This document shows positions 49,603-57,992 of a stretch of DNA of 64,000 nt, piece after piece. Made by a program: the position numbers and the translations under genes. The notes below the pieces were generated by a model. That model was not told where the DNA came from, did no database searches, and saw only the letters and a program-made list of their open reading frames with translations. The stretch comes from Candidatus Peregrinibacteria bacterium (lineage in GTDB: Bacteria > Patescibacteriota > Gracilibacteria > UBA1369 > 2-02-FULL-48-14): the NCBI GenBank assembly GCA_018658105.1, contig JABHVW010000004.1, forward strand, positions 1 through 64,000, read 5' to 3'. Numbering within the stretch: the stretch's first letter is position 1; every line of letters begins with the position of its first letter.

Positions 49603-50871
49603 CTACAGCAATTTTCCAACTTTAGTCAAATCCTCAGCCAATTCTCCACCCTCCATAACAACTTCCCCATTCACAATCGTCATAACAGGCCAACCCTTCA
49701 AATGACGGCCCTCATAAGGAGACCATCCACATTTAGATTGAACCAAATCCTTGCTAACAACACGCGATAAATCCATATCCACCAAAACCAAATCGGCAAC
49801 CATACCCTCGCGCACAACTCCACGACCCGAAAGCCCAAAAATTCTCGCTGGCTCACTTCCCATCAACCTAGCCAAATCCTCAAGCTCAAGCCTTCCAGCA
49901 TTCACTGCATCAAGCATCAAAGGCAAAGAAAACTCAACACCAGGTACACCAGACGGCGGCCCAGCCACACCCTTTTCCTCAACAGTATGCGGAGCATGAT
50001 CCGTAGCAATACAATTCACAGTTCCATCTTTCATGGCCTCCCAAAGCGCATCAACATCTTCTTGCGCCCGAAGCGGCGGATTCATCTTCAAAAATCCATC
50101 CTTCATTTCATCAGCAGTAAAAAACAAATGATGAGGACAAACCTCACAACTCAAATTCTCATTTTTATTTGCACGCACAATCTCAACTTCTTCCTTACAA
50201 CTCATATGCGCAATGTGCAGTTTATTCCCAATTTTTTCCCGCAAAGCCACAGCAGCACTCGTAGCAATACGCGCACATTCACAATCTCGAATCTCAGTAT
50301 GCACAGTAAATTCCTTCGCCCTCTCTCGTATCCTATCGTCATTCTCTGCATGAACAATCACCGGCAAATTTTTCCGCTCACAAATTTCAAAAATCTTCTC
50401 CCAAGCCGTCGGCTCATCCACAAGCAAATCACCAGTAGAAGCACCCATATAAACTTTCACAGCAGGCGAACCTTCAAGCTCCTCAAGAGCAGCAAAATTC
50501 CCACTACCACCAAAATGAAAACCATAATTACAATAACTTCTTCCCTTCACCAGATCACGCTTACCCTGCAAATGCTCCATAGTTGTAATCGCAGGATTAT
50601 TATTTGGCATATCCAAAACTGTAGTCACTCCACCCAACACAGCCGCCTTACTACCTGTTTCCCAAGTCTCTTTATGCGAAGCCCCCGGCTCTCGAAAGTG
50701 GACATGTGCATCAATCACACCCGGTAACAAAAACTGCCCTGTACCATCAATTACCCGCACATCCTCGCCCTCATCAAAAATAGCGACAATTTTCTCACCA
50801 TCCACAAAAACATCACGGACTTCACGCCCATCAGAATTCACCACCGTTACATTTTTGAAGATTAACTTCAT
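49603..50871 (-). CDS. pyrC: Dihydroorotase, type I
   Basis: A 422-residue zinc amidohydrolase that cyclises carbamoyl aspartate to dihydroorotate. The metal-binding GVIDAHVHFREPGASHKETW, GGVTTVLDMPNNNPAITT, HAENDDRI, IAHMSCKEEVE, CPHHLFFT and CIATDHAPHTVEEK (catalytic Asp) are present. The position of the bridging Lys of some family members is taken by GAS in VKVYMGASTGDL. It overlaps pyrB by 4 bases. Confidence 0.96.
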   Translation of the reverse strand: MKLIFKNVTVVNSDGREVRDVFVDGEKIVAIFDEGEDVRVIDGTGQFLLPGVIDAHVHFREPGASHKETWETGSKAAVLGGVTTVLDMPNNNPAITTMEHLQGKRDLVKGRSYCNYGFHFGGSGNFAALEELEGSPAVKVYMGASTGDLLVDEPTAWEKIFEICERKNLPVIVHAENDDRIRERAKEFTVHTEIRDCECARIATSAAVALREKIGNKLHIAHMSCKEEVEIVRANKNENLSCEVCPHHLFFTADEMKDGFLKMNPPLRAQEDVDALWEAMKDGTVNCIATDHAPHTVEEKGVAGPPSGVPGVEFSLPLMLDAVNAGRLELEDLARLMGSEPARIFGLSGRGVVREGMVADLVLVDMDLSRVVSKDLVQSKCGWSPYEGRHLKGWPVMTIVNGEVVMEGGELAEDLTKVGKLL

Positions 50872-51785
50872 AACCCAAGCAATTTAGTAATTAGTGCCAT
50901 ACGAATAGCAACACCATTCCTAACTTGATCAAAATAAACCGCACGTGGATCGCTATCCACAGCAGGTTGAATTTCGTCAACACGAGGAAGCGGATGCATC
51001 AAAATCGCACTCTCTTTTGCTTTAGACATAAGTTCAGGAGTCATCACATATACACCTTTATATTTCAAATATTCCTCTTCTGACTCAAATCTCTCCTGTT
51101 GAATTCTAGTTTGAGAAATAATATCGCACTCCCCAATCACCGATTCCAAATCTTCAGTCTCTTCAACTTCAAATCCATTTTCCTTAAGCATATCCACAAC
51201 ATCCCGATTCATCTTAAGAGCTTCAGGTGTCACAAAAATAAACTTAAGACCCTTAAAGTGCCTCAAATACTGACATTCAGATCGCACAACACGACTAAAT
51301 TTCATATCTCCAACACATCCAATCGTCAAATTCTCAATTCCTCCAAAGTGCTGCCAGATTGTAAAAATATCCAAAAGACCCTGTGTCGGATGATCAGCCG
51401 CACCATCTCCTCCATTCATTACAGGTGCAATACTTCCCTCAGCAAACTCAGGCACACTACCCGGCTCCGGATGTCGCATCGCAATAATATCTGCATATCT
51501 ACTCACAGTTTGCGCCGTATCATGCAAACTTTCACCCTTCTTCGCAGAAGAAGTTTCTTTCATCATCGCATTCGAAATCACAGTTCCACCTAAACGAAGC
51601 ATCGCAGCCTCAAACGAAAAGCGAGTCCTCGTAGAAGGTTCATAAAACAAAGCCGCAAGAACTTTTCCTTTCGCAATATCTAAACCACGACGCTCTTTCA
51701 AAACTGGCAAGTAAGATTTCGCGTTTTCCAAAAGCTCCATGAGCTCTTCGTAACTCAGATCAGCCGAACGTAATAGATGTTTCAT
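50868..51785 (-). CDS. pyrB: Aspartate carbamoyltransferase catalytic subunit
   Basis: A 305-residue transcarbamoylase that makes carbamoyl aspartate. The carbamoyl-phosphate motif FYEPSTRTRFSFEAAML is near residue 52, with NGGDGAADHPTQGLLDIFTI for the active-site His/Gln/Asp set and MHPLPRVDEI near the end. No pyrI regulatory subunit gene is seen nearby, so allosteric control of the E. coli type is unlikely. It is coupled to pyrC. Confidence 0.97.
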   Translation of the reverse strand: MKHLLRSADLSYEELMELLENAKSYLPVLKERRGLDIAKGKVLAALFYEPSTRTRFSFEAAMLRLGGTVISNAMMKETSSAKKGESLHDTAQTVSRYADIIAMRHPEPGSVPEFAEGSIAPVMNGGDGAADHPTQGLLDIFTIWQHFGGIENLTIGCVGDMKFSRVVRSECQYLRHFKGLKFIFVTPEALKMNRDVVDMLKENGFEVEETEDLESVIGECDIISQTRIQQERFESEEEYLKYKGVYVMTPELMSKAKESAILMHPLPRVDEIQPAVDSDPRAVYFDQVRNGVAIRMALITKLLGL

Positions 51786-51813
51786 GAAATTGGGTTTTAA
51801 AATCCCCTATAAA

Positions 51814-52824
51814 CTACGCAAAAAGATTGTGAATTTCAAGCCCACCATCATCATCTGTAGCTATAAAACCACAAGTAGCTAAACGAACTGGATCCTCACC
51901 AGCACGTCTCAAAATTTCATGATGACTCTGAGTATGTCCAACACGAAGTATATCTCCATCAACATCTGCATCATCAGCAAGCATTTCAGCCACACCACTC
52001 ACCTGCCGCTCATATTCACCTTCCATCAATTTTCCAAGATTTTCTCCATAAACAGCTCCACCACTACCGCTCAAAACACCCTCTAAATCTACCCCATCAA
52101 GCTCTTCATCAGATTTATACGAACCACAATCCAAACGCTCATCCGTTTCAGGCATATTTCCACCATTAATCGCAGCAGCAGTATGAAGTGCACGACCATT
52201 CCTTGAAGATTGAATATCAAAAGTTCCAATTGCCTTAAATAGCAGGCTAAGCATTGCTCCTTGAATCAAGGAAGCATTATCAGTTCCATCCACAATATTT
52301 GCAGGTTCACGCATCATTGTCATTTTTTTAGATGCACCTTCCATTTCCAAAATTGATTTCGCTGAATCTTGCGCACCATGCCTCATCCAAAGAGTTAAAC
52401 GACTACTATTTTGGTACTGTTTTAAAAAGGCTCGCACCTTCTCCAAATCCAATTCTCCAGCTTGAGCAGCAATAACCAGTCCATAAATATTTTTTCCAAT
52501 TCTATTAATTTCGCCTACAAGTCTCTCCGTTGCTTCATCAAAAGACAAAGCCTCTCCCAGTCCAAGCCGTTCTCGCACCCTAGCTCGCTGAGGAACTCTC
52601 CCAATCGCAGCAGTAACTCGACCACTCAGCTTAGGATTATTAGCGACATCTATCCTATCTTCCTGCTGTCGAATATTCGTTAAAGTATGACAAGCAGTAA
52701 CCATTTCGTCAGTATGAACAAAAAGCTCTTCAGCATCCATACCTTCCCAAATCTCATAACCACGTGCTTTCGCAGCATGTAAATTACTAGGAAGTCTTGT
52801 TTTTACTTGTTCAGAAGCAGACAT
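51814..52824 (-). CDS. Unknown 336-residue protein, first gene of the pyr cluster
   Basis: A soluble acidic protein (starts MSASEQVKTRLPSNLHAAKA) with no signal peptide or membrane segment. The N-terminal half looks helical and Arg/Glu-rich; the C-terminal half has acidic stretches (DADVDGDILRVGHTQSHHE, ATDDDGGLEIHNLF) with clustered His. I find no known family motif. It is 28 bases upstream of pyrB and nearest to the pyr promoter, so it is transcribed with the pathway. A regulator of pyrimidine synthesis is one guess without direct support. Confidence 0.75.
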   Translation of the reverse strand: MSASEQVKTRLPSNLHAAKARGYEIWEGMDAEELFVHTDEMVTACHTLTNIRQQEDRIDVANNPKLSGRVTAAIGRVPQRARVRERLGLGEALSFDEATERLVGEINRIGKNIYGLVIAAQAGELDLEKVRAFLKQYQNSSRLTLWMRHGAQDSAKSILEMEGASKKMTMMREPANIVDGTDNASLIQGAMLSLLFKAIGTFDIQSSRNGRALHTAAAINGGNMPETDERLDCGSYKSDEELDGVDLEGVLSGSGGAVYGENLGKLMEGEYERQVSGVAEMLADDADVDGDILRVGHTQSHHEILRRAGEDPVRLATCGFIATDDDGGLEIHNLFA

Positions 52825-52850
52825 AAATATTAAATTAGATTTTGGACAAC

Positions 52851-52879
52851 ATCAAACACCAGAAACCCCCGCATGTCAA
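52851..52879 (-). promoter_or_regulatory. Promoter of the minus-strand pyr cluster
   Basis: On the minus strand, TTGACA (52879-52874), 17-base spacer, TTTGAT (52856-52851). It diverges from the carA promoter in a 104-base gap, so one regulator could reach both. No PyrR-type attenuator is visible. Confidence 0.5.
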
Positions 52880-52883
52880 ACCC

Positions 52884-52912
52884 TTGCACTAAGCCGACTT
52901 TAAAACTATAGT
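52884..52912 (+). promoter_or_regulatory. carA promoter
   Basis: TTGCAC (52884-52889), 17-base spacer, TATAGT (52907-52912). The leader is only about 10 bases. Confidence 0.65.
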
Positions 52913-52928
52913 TCTCAAGATCTTCCCT

Positions 52929-54014
52929 ATGAGCAAAACAATTCTTACATTACAAGACGGAACAAAAATCACCGGCCGCAGTTTCGGAGCAACAAAAGAA
53001 ACTGAAGGTGAAGTGGTTTTCATGACAGGTATGGTTGGTTACCCAGAAAGTTTTACCGACCCGTCTTTTAAAGATCAAATTTTGGTACTCACCTACCCTC
53101 TAGTTGGGAATTACGGCGTGCCGAAAGAAGAACTCGACGATGACAAACTCAGCAGATTTTTCGAAAGTGCAAAAATCCATCTAAAAGGAATTATTGTAAG
53201 CGATTACAGCGAAATCTACTCTCATTGGAATGCAGAAAAAAGCCTTTCAGAATGGCTACGTGAATACGATATTCCAGGAATAACAGGTATAGATACTCGT
53301 GCATTAACGAAAAAACTCCGCGAAAAAGGTTGTATGCTCGGAAGAATTCATTCAGAAGATGCTGAAACAAACAAAGAATTCTACGATCCAAATCAGGTAA
53401 ATCTTGTGGCAAAAGTAAGCATTGAAACTGCAGAAACTTACGGCGAAGGCCGCAAACACATTGCAATTATCGACACTGGAATGAAATTAAATATTTTACG
53501 CAGCTTTTTAGAAAGAGGTGTAAAAGTAACTCGCCTGCCTTGGAACAAAAATCCTTTTGAATATGCAGAAGAAAACGATGTAAAATTTGATGGAATTTTC
53601 TTTTCAAACGGCCCTGGCGACCCAACTATGGTTCCAGAAACAATTGAAATTATGAAAGATTGTTTCGAGAAAAAAATACCAACTTTCGGAATCTGCCTTG
53701 GTAGCCAAATTATGGGCCTCGCTGCAGGAGGAAAAACTAAAAAACTTAAATACGGGCACCGTAGCCAAAATCAACCATGTATAGAACTTGCAACAGGTCG
53801 TTGCTACATCACATCCCAAAATCATGGCTTTGTTTTAGACGCAAGCAAGTTGCCAGACGACTGGGAAGTATCTTTTGAAAACGCAAATGACGGAACTGTT
53901 GAAGGAGTGAAACACAAGAAATTGCCTTTCTTCTCAGTTCAATTCCACCCCGAAGCTGCACCCGGTCCAACAGATACAGCTTATTTATTTGATGAGTTTA
54001 TCTCCATGTTGTAA
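52929..54014 (+). CDS. carA: Carbamoyl-phosphate synthetase small subunit
   Basis: A 361-residue glutamine amidotransferase subunit that feeds ammonia to CarB. The N-terminal CarA domain (TLQDGTKITGRSFGA, MVGYPESFTDPSF) precedes a class I glutaminase domain with C256 in GICLGSQ, H340 and E342 in QFHPEAAPGP. The common GICLGHQ motif has Ser in place of His. It is divergent from the pyr cluster. The large subunit carB does not follow and must be elsewhere. Confidence 0.96.
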   Translation: MSKTILTLQDGTKITGRSFGATKETEGEVVFMTGMVGYPESFTDPSFKDQILVLTYPLVGNYGVPKEELDDDKLSRFFESAKIHLKGIIVSDYSEIYSHWNAEKSLSEWLREYDIPGITGIDTRALTKKLREKGCMLGRIHSEDAETNKEFYDPNQVNLVAKVSIETAETYGEGRKHIAIIDTGMKLNILRSFLERGVKVTRLPWNKNPFEYAEENDVKFDGIFFSNGPGDPTMVPETIEIMKDCFEKKIPTFGICLGSQIMGLAAGGKTKKLKYGHRSQNQPCIELATGRCYITSQNHGFVLDASKLPDDWEVSFENANDGTVEGVKHKKLPFFSVQFHPEAAPGPTDTAYLFDEFISML

Positions 54015-54046
54015 AGTGGTTTTACAAAACCTCTAAACCACATACC

Positions 54047-55291
54047 ATGAGAAAATTCAGCTTAATTATGATTGTCTTTATTTTGAGTACTACTCTGGCT
54101 TTTGCAGCACAAACTGCAACTCCAAGTGTTGACGATCCAGCAACTCCAGTCGACGCTGAAGTAGCACTAATCACCGGTAACAGTGTAGCTGGCGCAAAAA
54201 TCCAAGTTACTGGCGGCCCTCAACAACTTTCCCCTGTTTATGCAGACGACGACGGTGACTTTGAAATCACAGTTGGCCTCGCTCAAGAGAGTGAAAATAG
54301 TTTTTTCATTACAGCAGAAATAGACGGCGAAGACAAAAGTGAAGCAATTCAAGTATTAATTGTTGAAGGAGAAGAAGCAGCACAAGCTTACGAAGAAGAA
54401 TCTGGCGAAGATCTTACAGCTCCAGATCAACCAGAAGTAGATCACGATTCAATCGAAACCGACAAACTTTCATACACAATCGAAGGAACCGGCGAAGAAG
54501 ACACAACAGTTTTAATCAACGGCGAAGATAGCGGCGTAACTGTAGACAGCGATGGAACTTTCGAAATTGAAGTAGATTTAACAGGTAACGGAGTCGAAGA
54601 TACTTTTGACATCCGCCTTCAAGACGATGCTGGAAACATAAGTAGTAAAGTTCGCGTAGAAATTGAAAGTGGCACAGAAAACGATGAAGATGAAGAGGAG
54701 GAGGAAGAGGAAGAGGAGGAAGAAGACGAAGACGATAATGACTTTTCAGACACTAGAGGACATTGGGGACATGGACACATTCAAAGACTGCGAGCGCTTG
54801 GAATCGTAAGTGGACACGACGGCACAAACGAGTTCCGTCCTAATCACTCAATCGGTCGCGATGCTATCTTAAAAATGGCAATTGAAGCCTTTTACGATGA
54901 CGACGAAATAGACACAGATGAAGGCGACGATCTATTTGGTGACGTGCCCCGCGGATCTTGGTTCAGACACTACGTTCGCATTGGTGAAAGAGACGACATT
55001 ATTGATGGTGAATCAGATGGCAAATATCACCCAGAAAGAAATGTAACTCGTGCAGCTGCTCTTAAAATCATTCTTCGAACAGCAAAAATATCAATTATAA
55101 CAGGTGGAAATGGTGACTTTGCAGATGTCCCAACAGATGCATGGTTCGCAGGCTACGTTGATTGGGCTAAAGAAAACGGTGTTGTTGGCGGTTACGACGA
55201 TGGACTATTCCACGGTGAACGCGAAATGACTCGTGCTGAAGTATCAAAAATCATCGCGCTGGTTCTCGACTACTTAGAAGAACAAGAGTAG
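54047..55291 (+). CDS. Secreted S-layer homology (SLH) domain protein
   Basis: A 414-residue exported protein. A signal peptide (residues 1-20, hydrophobic core IMIVFILSTTLAFA, cleavage near AFA-A) is followed by two immunoglobulin-like beta domains (about residues 25-118 and 128-208; the second with DGTFEIEVDL), an acidic Glu/Asp run (about 210-232), then three SLH domains: HWGHGHIQRLRALGIVSGHD, SWFRHYVRIGERDDIIDGES and AWFAGYVDWAKENGVVGGYD, each with a Thr/Gly-Arg-Ala/Asp motif near its end. SLH domains bind wall polymers, often pyruvylated, and anchor surface proteins. The 32-base gap after carA holds two competing hairpins. Confidence 0.93.
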   Translation: MRKFSLIMIVFILSTTLAFAAQTATPSVDDPATPVDAEVALITGNSVAGAKIQVTGGPQQLSPVYADDDGDFEITVGLAQESENSFFITAEIDGEDKSEAIQVLIVEGEEAAQAYEEESGEDLTAPDQPEVDHDSIETDKLSYTIEGTGEEDTTVLINGEDSGVTVDSDGTFEIEVDLTGNGVEDTFDIRLQDDAGNISSKVRVEIESGTENDEDEEEEEEEEEEEDEDDNDFSDTRGHWGHGHIQRLRALGIVSGHDGTNEFRPNHSIGRDAILKMAIEAFYDDDEIDTDEGDDLFGDVPRGSWFRHYVRIGERDDIIDGESDGKYHPERNVTRAAALKIILRTAKISIITGGNGDFADVPTDAWFAGYVDWAKENGVVGGYDDGLFHGEREMTRAEVSKIIALVLDYLEEQE

Positions 55292-55300
55292 TATCGGTCC

Positions 55301-57574
55301 ATGTTTGTATGTTTAGACATTGAAACCACAGGCTTAAGTGCCGAAGACGACCACGTGATTGAAGTCGCAATTGTACGCTTCGATCATGAAAAAATTCTTG
55401 ATGAATGGAGCAGTTTAGTTCGCCCTACCATCAACATTCCTGAGTTCACAACAAGGCTCACAGGAATCGATGATGAGATGGTGAAAGACGCTCCTCGTTT
55501 AAGCGAACTTGAAGATATTATTAAAGAAAAAATTGGAGATGCAGCCATTATGGGTCACTTCATTTTTTTCGATGTTAATTTTCTAAATCACAATAATTTC
55601 GATCTGAAAAACACTCAATTAGACAGCTGCCAACTTGCTCAAATCTTAATGGAAAACGAGGCAAGTTACAGTCTCGAAGTCCTTGCGGAAAAATTTCAAA
55701 TAAAACAAGATTCGGCCCACCGCGCACTCGACGACGTTAAAGCAAACATCGACTTATTATGGCGCCTATCTAGCCACATTAAAGCCTTAACAGCAGAAGA
55801 AAAAGATGACCTGAAACGCATCATGCAAAAGAGCGAGTGGCCTTGGGCAAAATTCATTTTAGAAATTATCGATCAAGATGGAGGCGAACTAATAAACTCA
55901 CCTCGAAGCGAAAAAGCTATAGATAGTGAAAAGCACGCAGATCTAATAAAACTAACTAAAGATTTAAAAACCCCTTTCCTTCTAGAAGAAGCAAGTCACA
56001 CATATTTAGATCTCTTAGAGTATGCAGAAAGTTTAGAAACAAACAGTGTTGTAACTGTCTCAAATCCTCAACTTTTCCCTGTAAATAAAAACATCAGTCT
56101 AATTAAACATCCAAATAAATATTTAGATGAAGAAAGGCTGAAACAAATGCTCAACAAAGACAGTCTAGACAACATTGAAACAATGCTTGGCGCTAAGCTT
56201 AGCCTTTGGCAAAACAAAACTAAAACAGGCGATAAATCTGAGCTTCGTATAATAAAAGAAGAAAACAATCTTTGGAATGAAATTTGCTGCCAAGAATACG
56301 GCGAAGATCAATCATACTTTAAAAAAGCAAAAGAAAGTGCTGGCGAAAAAAAGATCACATTAATAAGTCATGACCACTTTTTAAGAGATCGCGCACGAAA
56401 AAATCCACAAATTACCCTGCCAGAAAACACTATTGTTGGCGAACTAGACAATTTTGTTAGTGCAATCGAGTACTCATGGCACATTCAATTAAGCGAAAGT
56501 AAGTTCCTTACAAATCTCAATGCAATTAAAAAGGATAATCCAGATAGCTCAGAAGTTCTCGACCACATTGCAGGCAAAATTTCTATTTTGTTCGGCTTTC
56601 TCGGCATGGTCATTCAAAAACACGGCGAAGAAAAAGACCCTCGCCATCTGTTAATAGTCGAAGCATTCCACAGAAACACCGAGCAATGGAACAAAGTTAT
56701 CAAATCATCTGAATCAATTTATGCAGCAATCAGCGCCCTTGGCGAAGATATAAAGGCAAGCGGTCCACGAGACGAACTTGAAGGCCACATTCACTATCTG
56801 AACAAAATACTTCTAACAAATGGCCCTGCCCTCTGGATAACTTTGAGCCAAGATCAAAAAATCATAATTCATGCTTTCCCAGAACATACAGATCAGATTT
56901 TTCAAGAAAGGGTATGGAAAACAGATTCAGAGCTACATTTATTTTCACATCATGGCGACACAGGCGACGATTTCAACTTCCTAAAAAGCCAATTAGCAAT
57001 CCCTCTAGACACAAACATCCACAAAAATGACGATGTCTACCCCCTGCCCTTGTTCACACCTGAAAAACCTCTCAGCAATCCAAACGAAAATAGGAACATT
57101 CCAGAGGTTGTAAATGAAATTTCAAAAATGCTCCCAGAAATCGAAGGAAATGCAATGTTGCTAGTCACTTCAAAGAACAGTGCAGAGCAATTCTTTTACA
57201 AATTTCCAAAATTAATGGAAGAAACAGGGCGAAAACTCCTAGTTCAAAACATGGGCGGCGGAATGGGTAAAATCTACAAAATGTCCCAAAAGACAGATGG
57301 CAAAAACTTTTTCATAGGAAATGAATATTTTATGAAGTTCCTATTAAGCGAAGGTGTGAAGCTTAATTTCCTTGGAATGCACAGATTACCATTTTCACAT
57401 CCAAACTCCCCAATGCAAAAAACTCGAAGCAAAAACTTCTCAGATCCATATAAAGAGTTCAGCTTGCCACAAACAAACATAAATTACCGTGGCATTATTC
57501 ACCGTTTTCTTGGGAATGAATGGGAAAATAAGAAGATTTTAGTGCTCGATCCTAGAGTAAGTCGCCTAAACTAG
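55301..57574 (+). CDS. DEDDh exonuclease fused to a degenerate DinG-like helicase region
   Basis: A 757-residue protein. Residues 1-165 form an epsilon-type 3'-5' exonuclease with D6/E8 in LDIETTG, D91 in FFDVNFL and H140/D145 in HRALDDV, all catalytic residues present. The rest follows the layout of the Bacillus DinG-type exonuclease-helicase: FLLEEASHTY stands where the Walker A should be, LISHDHFLRD where the 'NHxLL' segment is, VGELDNF where DEAH is, and GMHRLPFSHPNSP near the C-terminus matches the DinG LPFxxPxxP motif. Walker A and DEAH residues are missing, so the ATPase part is probably inactive. It starts ten bases after the SLH gene. Confidence 0.8.
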   Translation: MFVCLDIETTGLSAEDDHVIEVAIVRFDHEKILDEWSSLVRPTINIPEFTTRLTGIDDEMVKDAPRLSELEDIIKEKIGDAAIMGHFIFFDVNFLNHNNFDLKNTQLDSCQLAQILMENEASYSLEVLAEKFQIKQDSAHRALDDVKANIDLLWRLSSHIKALTAEEKDDLKRIMQKSEWPWAKFILEIIDQDGGELINSPRSEKAIDSEKHADLIKLTKDLKTPFLLEEASHTYLDLLEYAESLETNSVVTVSNPQLFPVNKNISLIKHPNKYLDEERLKQMLNKDSLDNIETMLGAKLSLWQNKTKTGDKSELRIIKEENNLWNEICCQEYGEDQSYFKKAKESAGEKKITLISHDHFLRDRARKNPQITLPENTIVGELDNFVSAIEYSWHIQLSESKFLTNLNAIKKDNPDSSEVLDHIAGKISILFGFLGMVIQKHGEEKDPRHLLIVEAFHRNTEQWNKVIKSSESIYAAISALGEDIKASGPRDELEGHIHYLNKILLTNGPALWITLSQDQKIIIHAFPEHTDQIFQERVWKTDSELHLFSHHGDTGDDFNFLKSQLAIPLDTNIHKNDDVYPLPLFTPEKPLSNPNENRNIPEVVNEISKMLPEIEGNAMLLVTSKNSAEQFFYKFPKLMEETGRKLLVQNMGGGMGKIYKMSQKTDGKNFFIGNEYFMKFLLSEGVKLNFLGMHRLPFSHPNSPMQKTRSKNFSDPYKEFSLPQTNINYRGIIHRFLGNEWENKKILVLDPRVSRLN

Positions 57575-57603
57575 AGTCTCAAAATAAAGTGCTCTTTAGG
57601 GCC

Positions 57604-57632
57604 TTGACTTTTTTGGTGCGCGTCTCTAAACT
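57604..57632 (+). promoter_or_regulatory. V-type ATPase operon promoter
   Basis: TTGACT (57604-57609), 17-base spacer, TAAACT (57627-57632); leader about 17 bases. Confidence 0.65.
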
Positions 57633-57655
57633 CTCCGCGACTAAAATCTCAAATT

Positions 57656-57982
57656 ATGACTACCAAAAGCCCCATAACAGATATTCACGCCGCAGAACAA
57701 AAGGCAAAAAAGCACATCGAGGATGCTAAGCGTAAAGATGACAAGAAAATTGCTGACACAAAAGAAAAAGAAGAGGCAAAGCTTCTTGAACTTGAAGAAA
57801 AGTTAAGAACAGAAGGCAAAGAAAGCTTCGCAACTGCAAAGAAAGCAGCTGCAGAAAAAGCAGATAGCAGATTGAAAACAGGTAAATCAGACAACAAAGG
57901 AATGATGAAAGTAGCTCAAGGAAAAATCGATTCAGCAGTTGAAAAAGCAAGTTCAGCATTCACAGAATACACACAACAATAA
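57656..57982 (+). CDS. ntpF: V-type ATPase peripheral stalk subunit G/H
   Basis: A 108-residue, Lys/Glu/Ala-rich coiled coil (residues ~10-95) typical of the stalk subunit that pairs with subunit E to hold the catalytic head still against rotation. It is first in the operon, the position of ntpF in Enterococcus hirae. Sequence of such coiled coils is poorly conserved, so the call rests largely on context. Confidence 0.82.
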   Translation: MTTKSPITDIHAAEQKAKKHIEDAKRKDDKKIADTKEKEEAKLLELEEKLRTEGKESFATAKKAAAEKADSRLKTGKSDNKGMMKVAQGKIDSAVEKASSAFTEYTQQ

Positions 57983-57992
57983 ACACTTCCCA

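Noticed and set aside
49987-51593. Plus-strand frames opposite pyrC and pyrB (such as 49987-50727 and 51099-51593)
   Set aside because: Translations are basic and Ser/Asn/His-rich without motifs; the opposite strand encodes clear enzymes over the same positions.
57939-57992. Upstream ATG for V-ATPase subunit I
   Set aside because: It lies inside the stalk-subunit gene, and the extra residues do not fit the family; the conserved start is at 57993.
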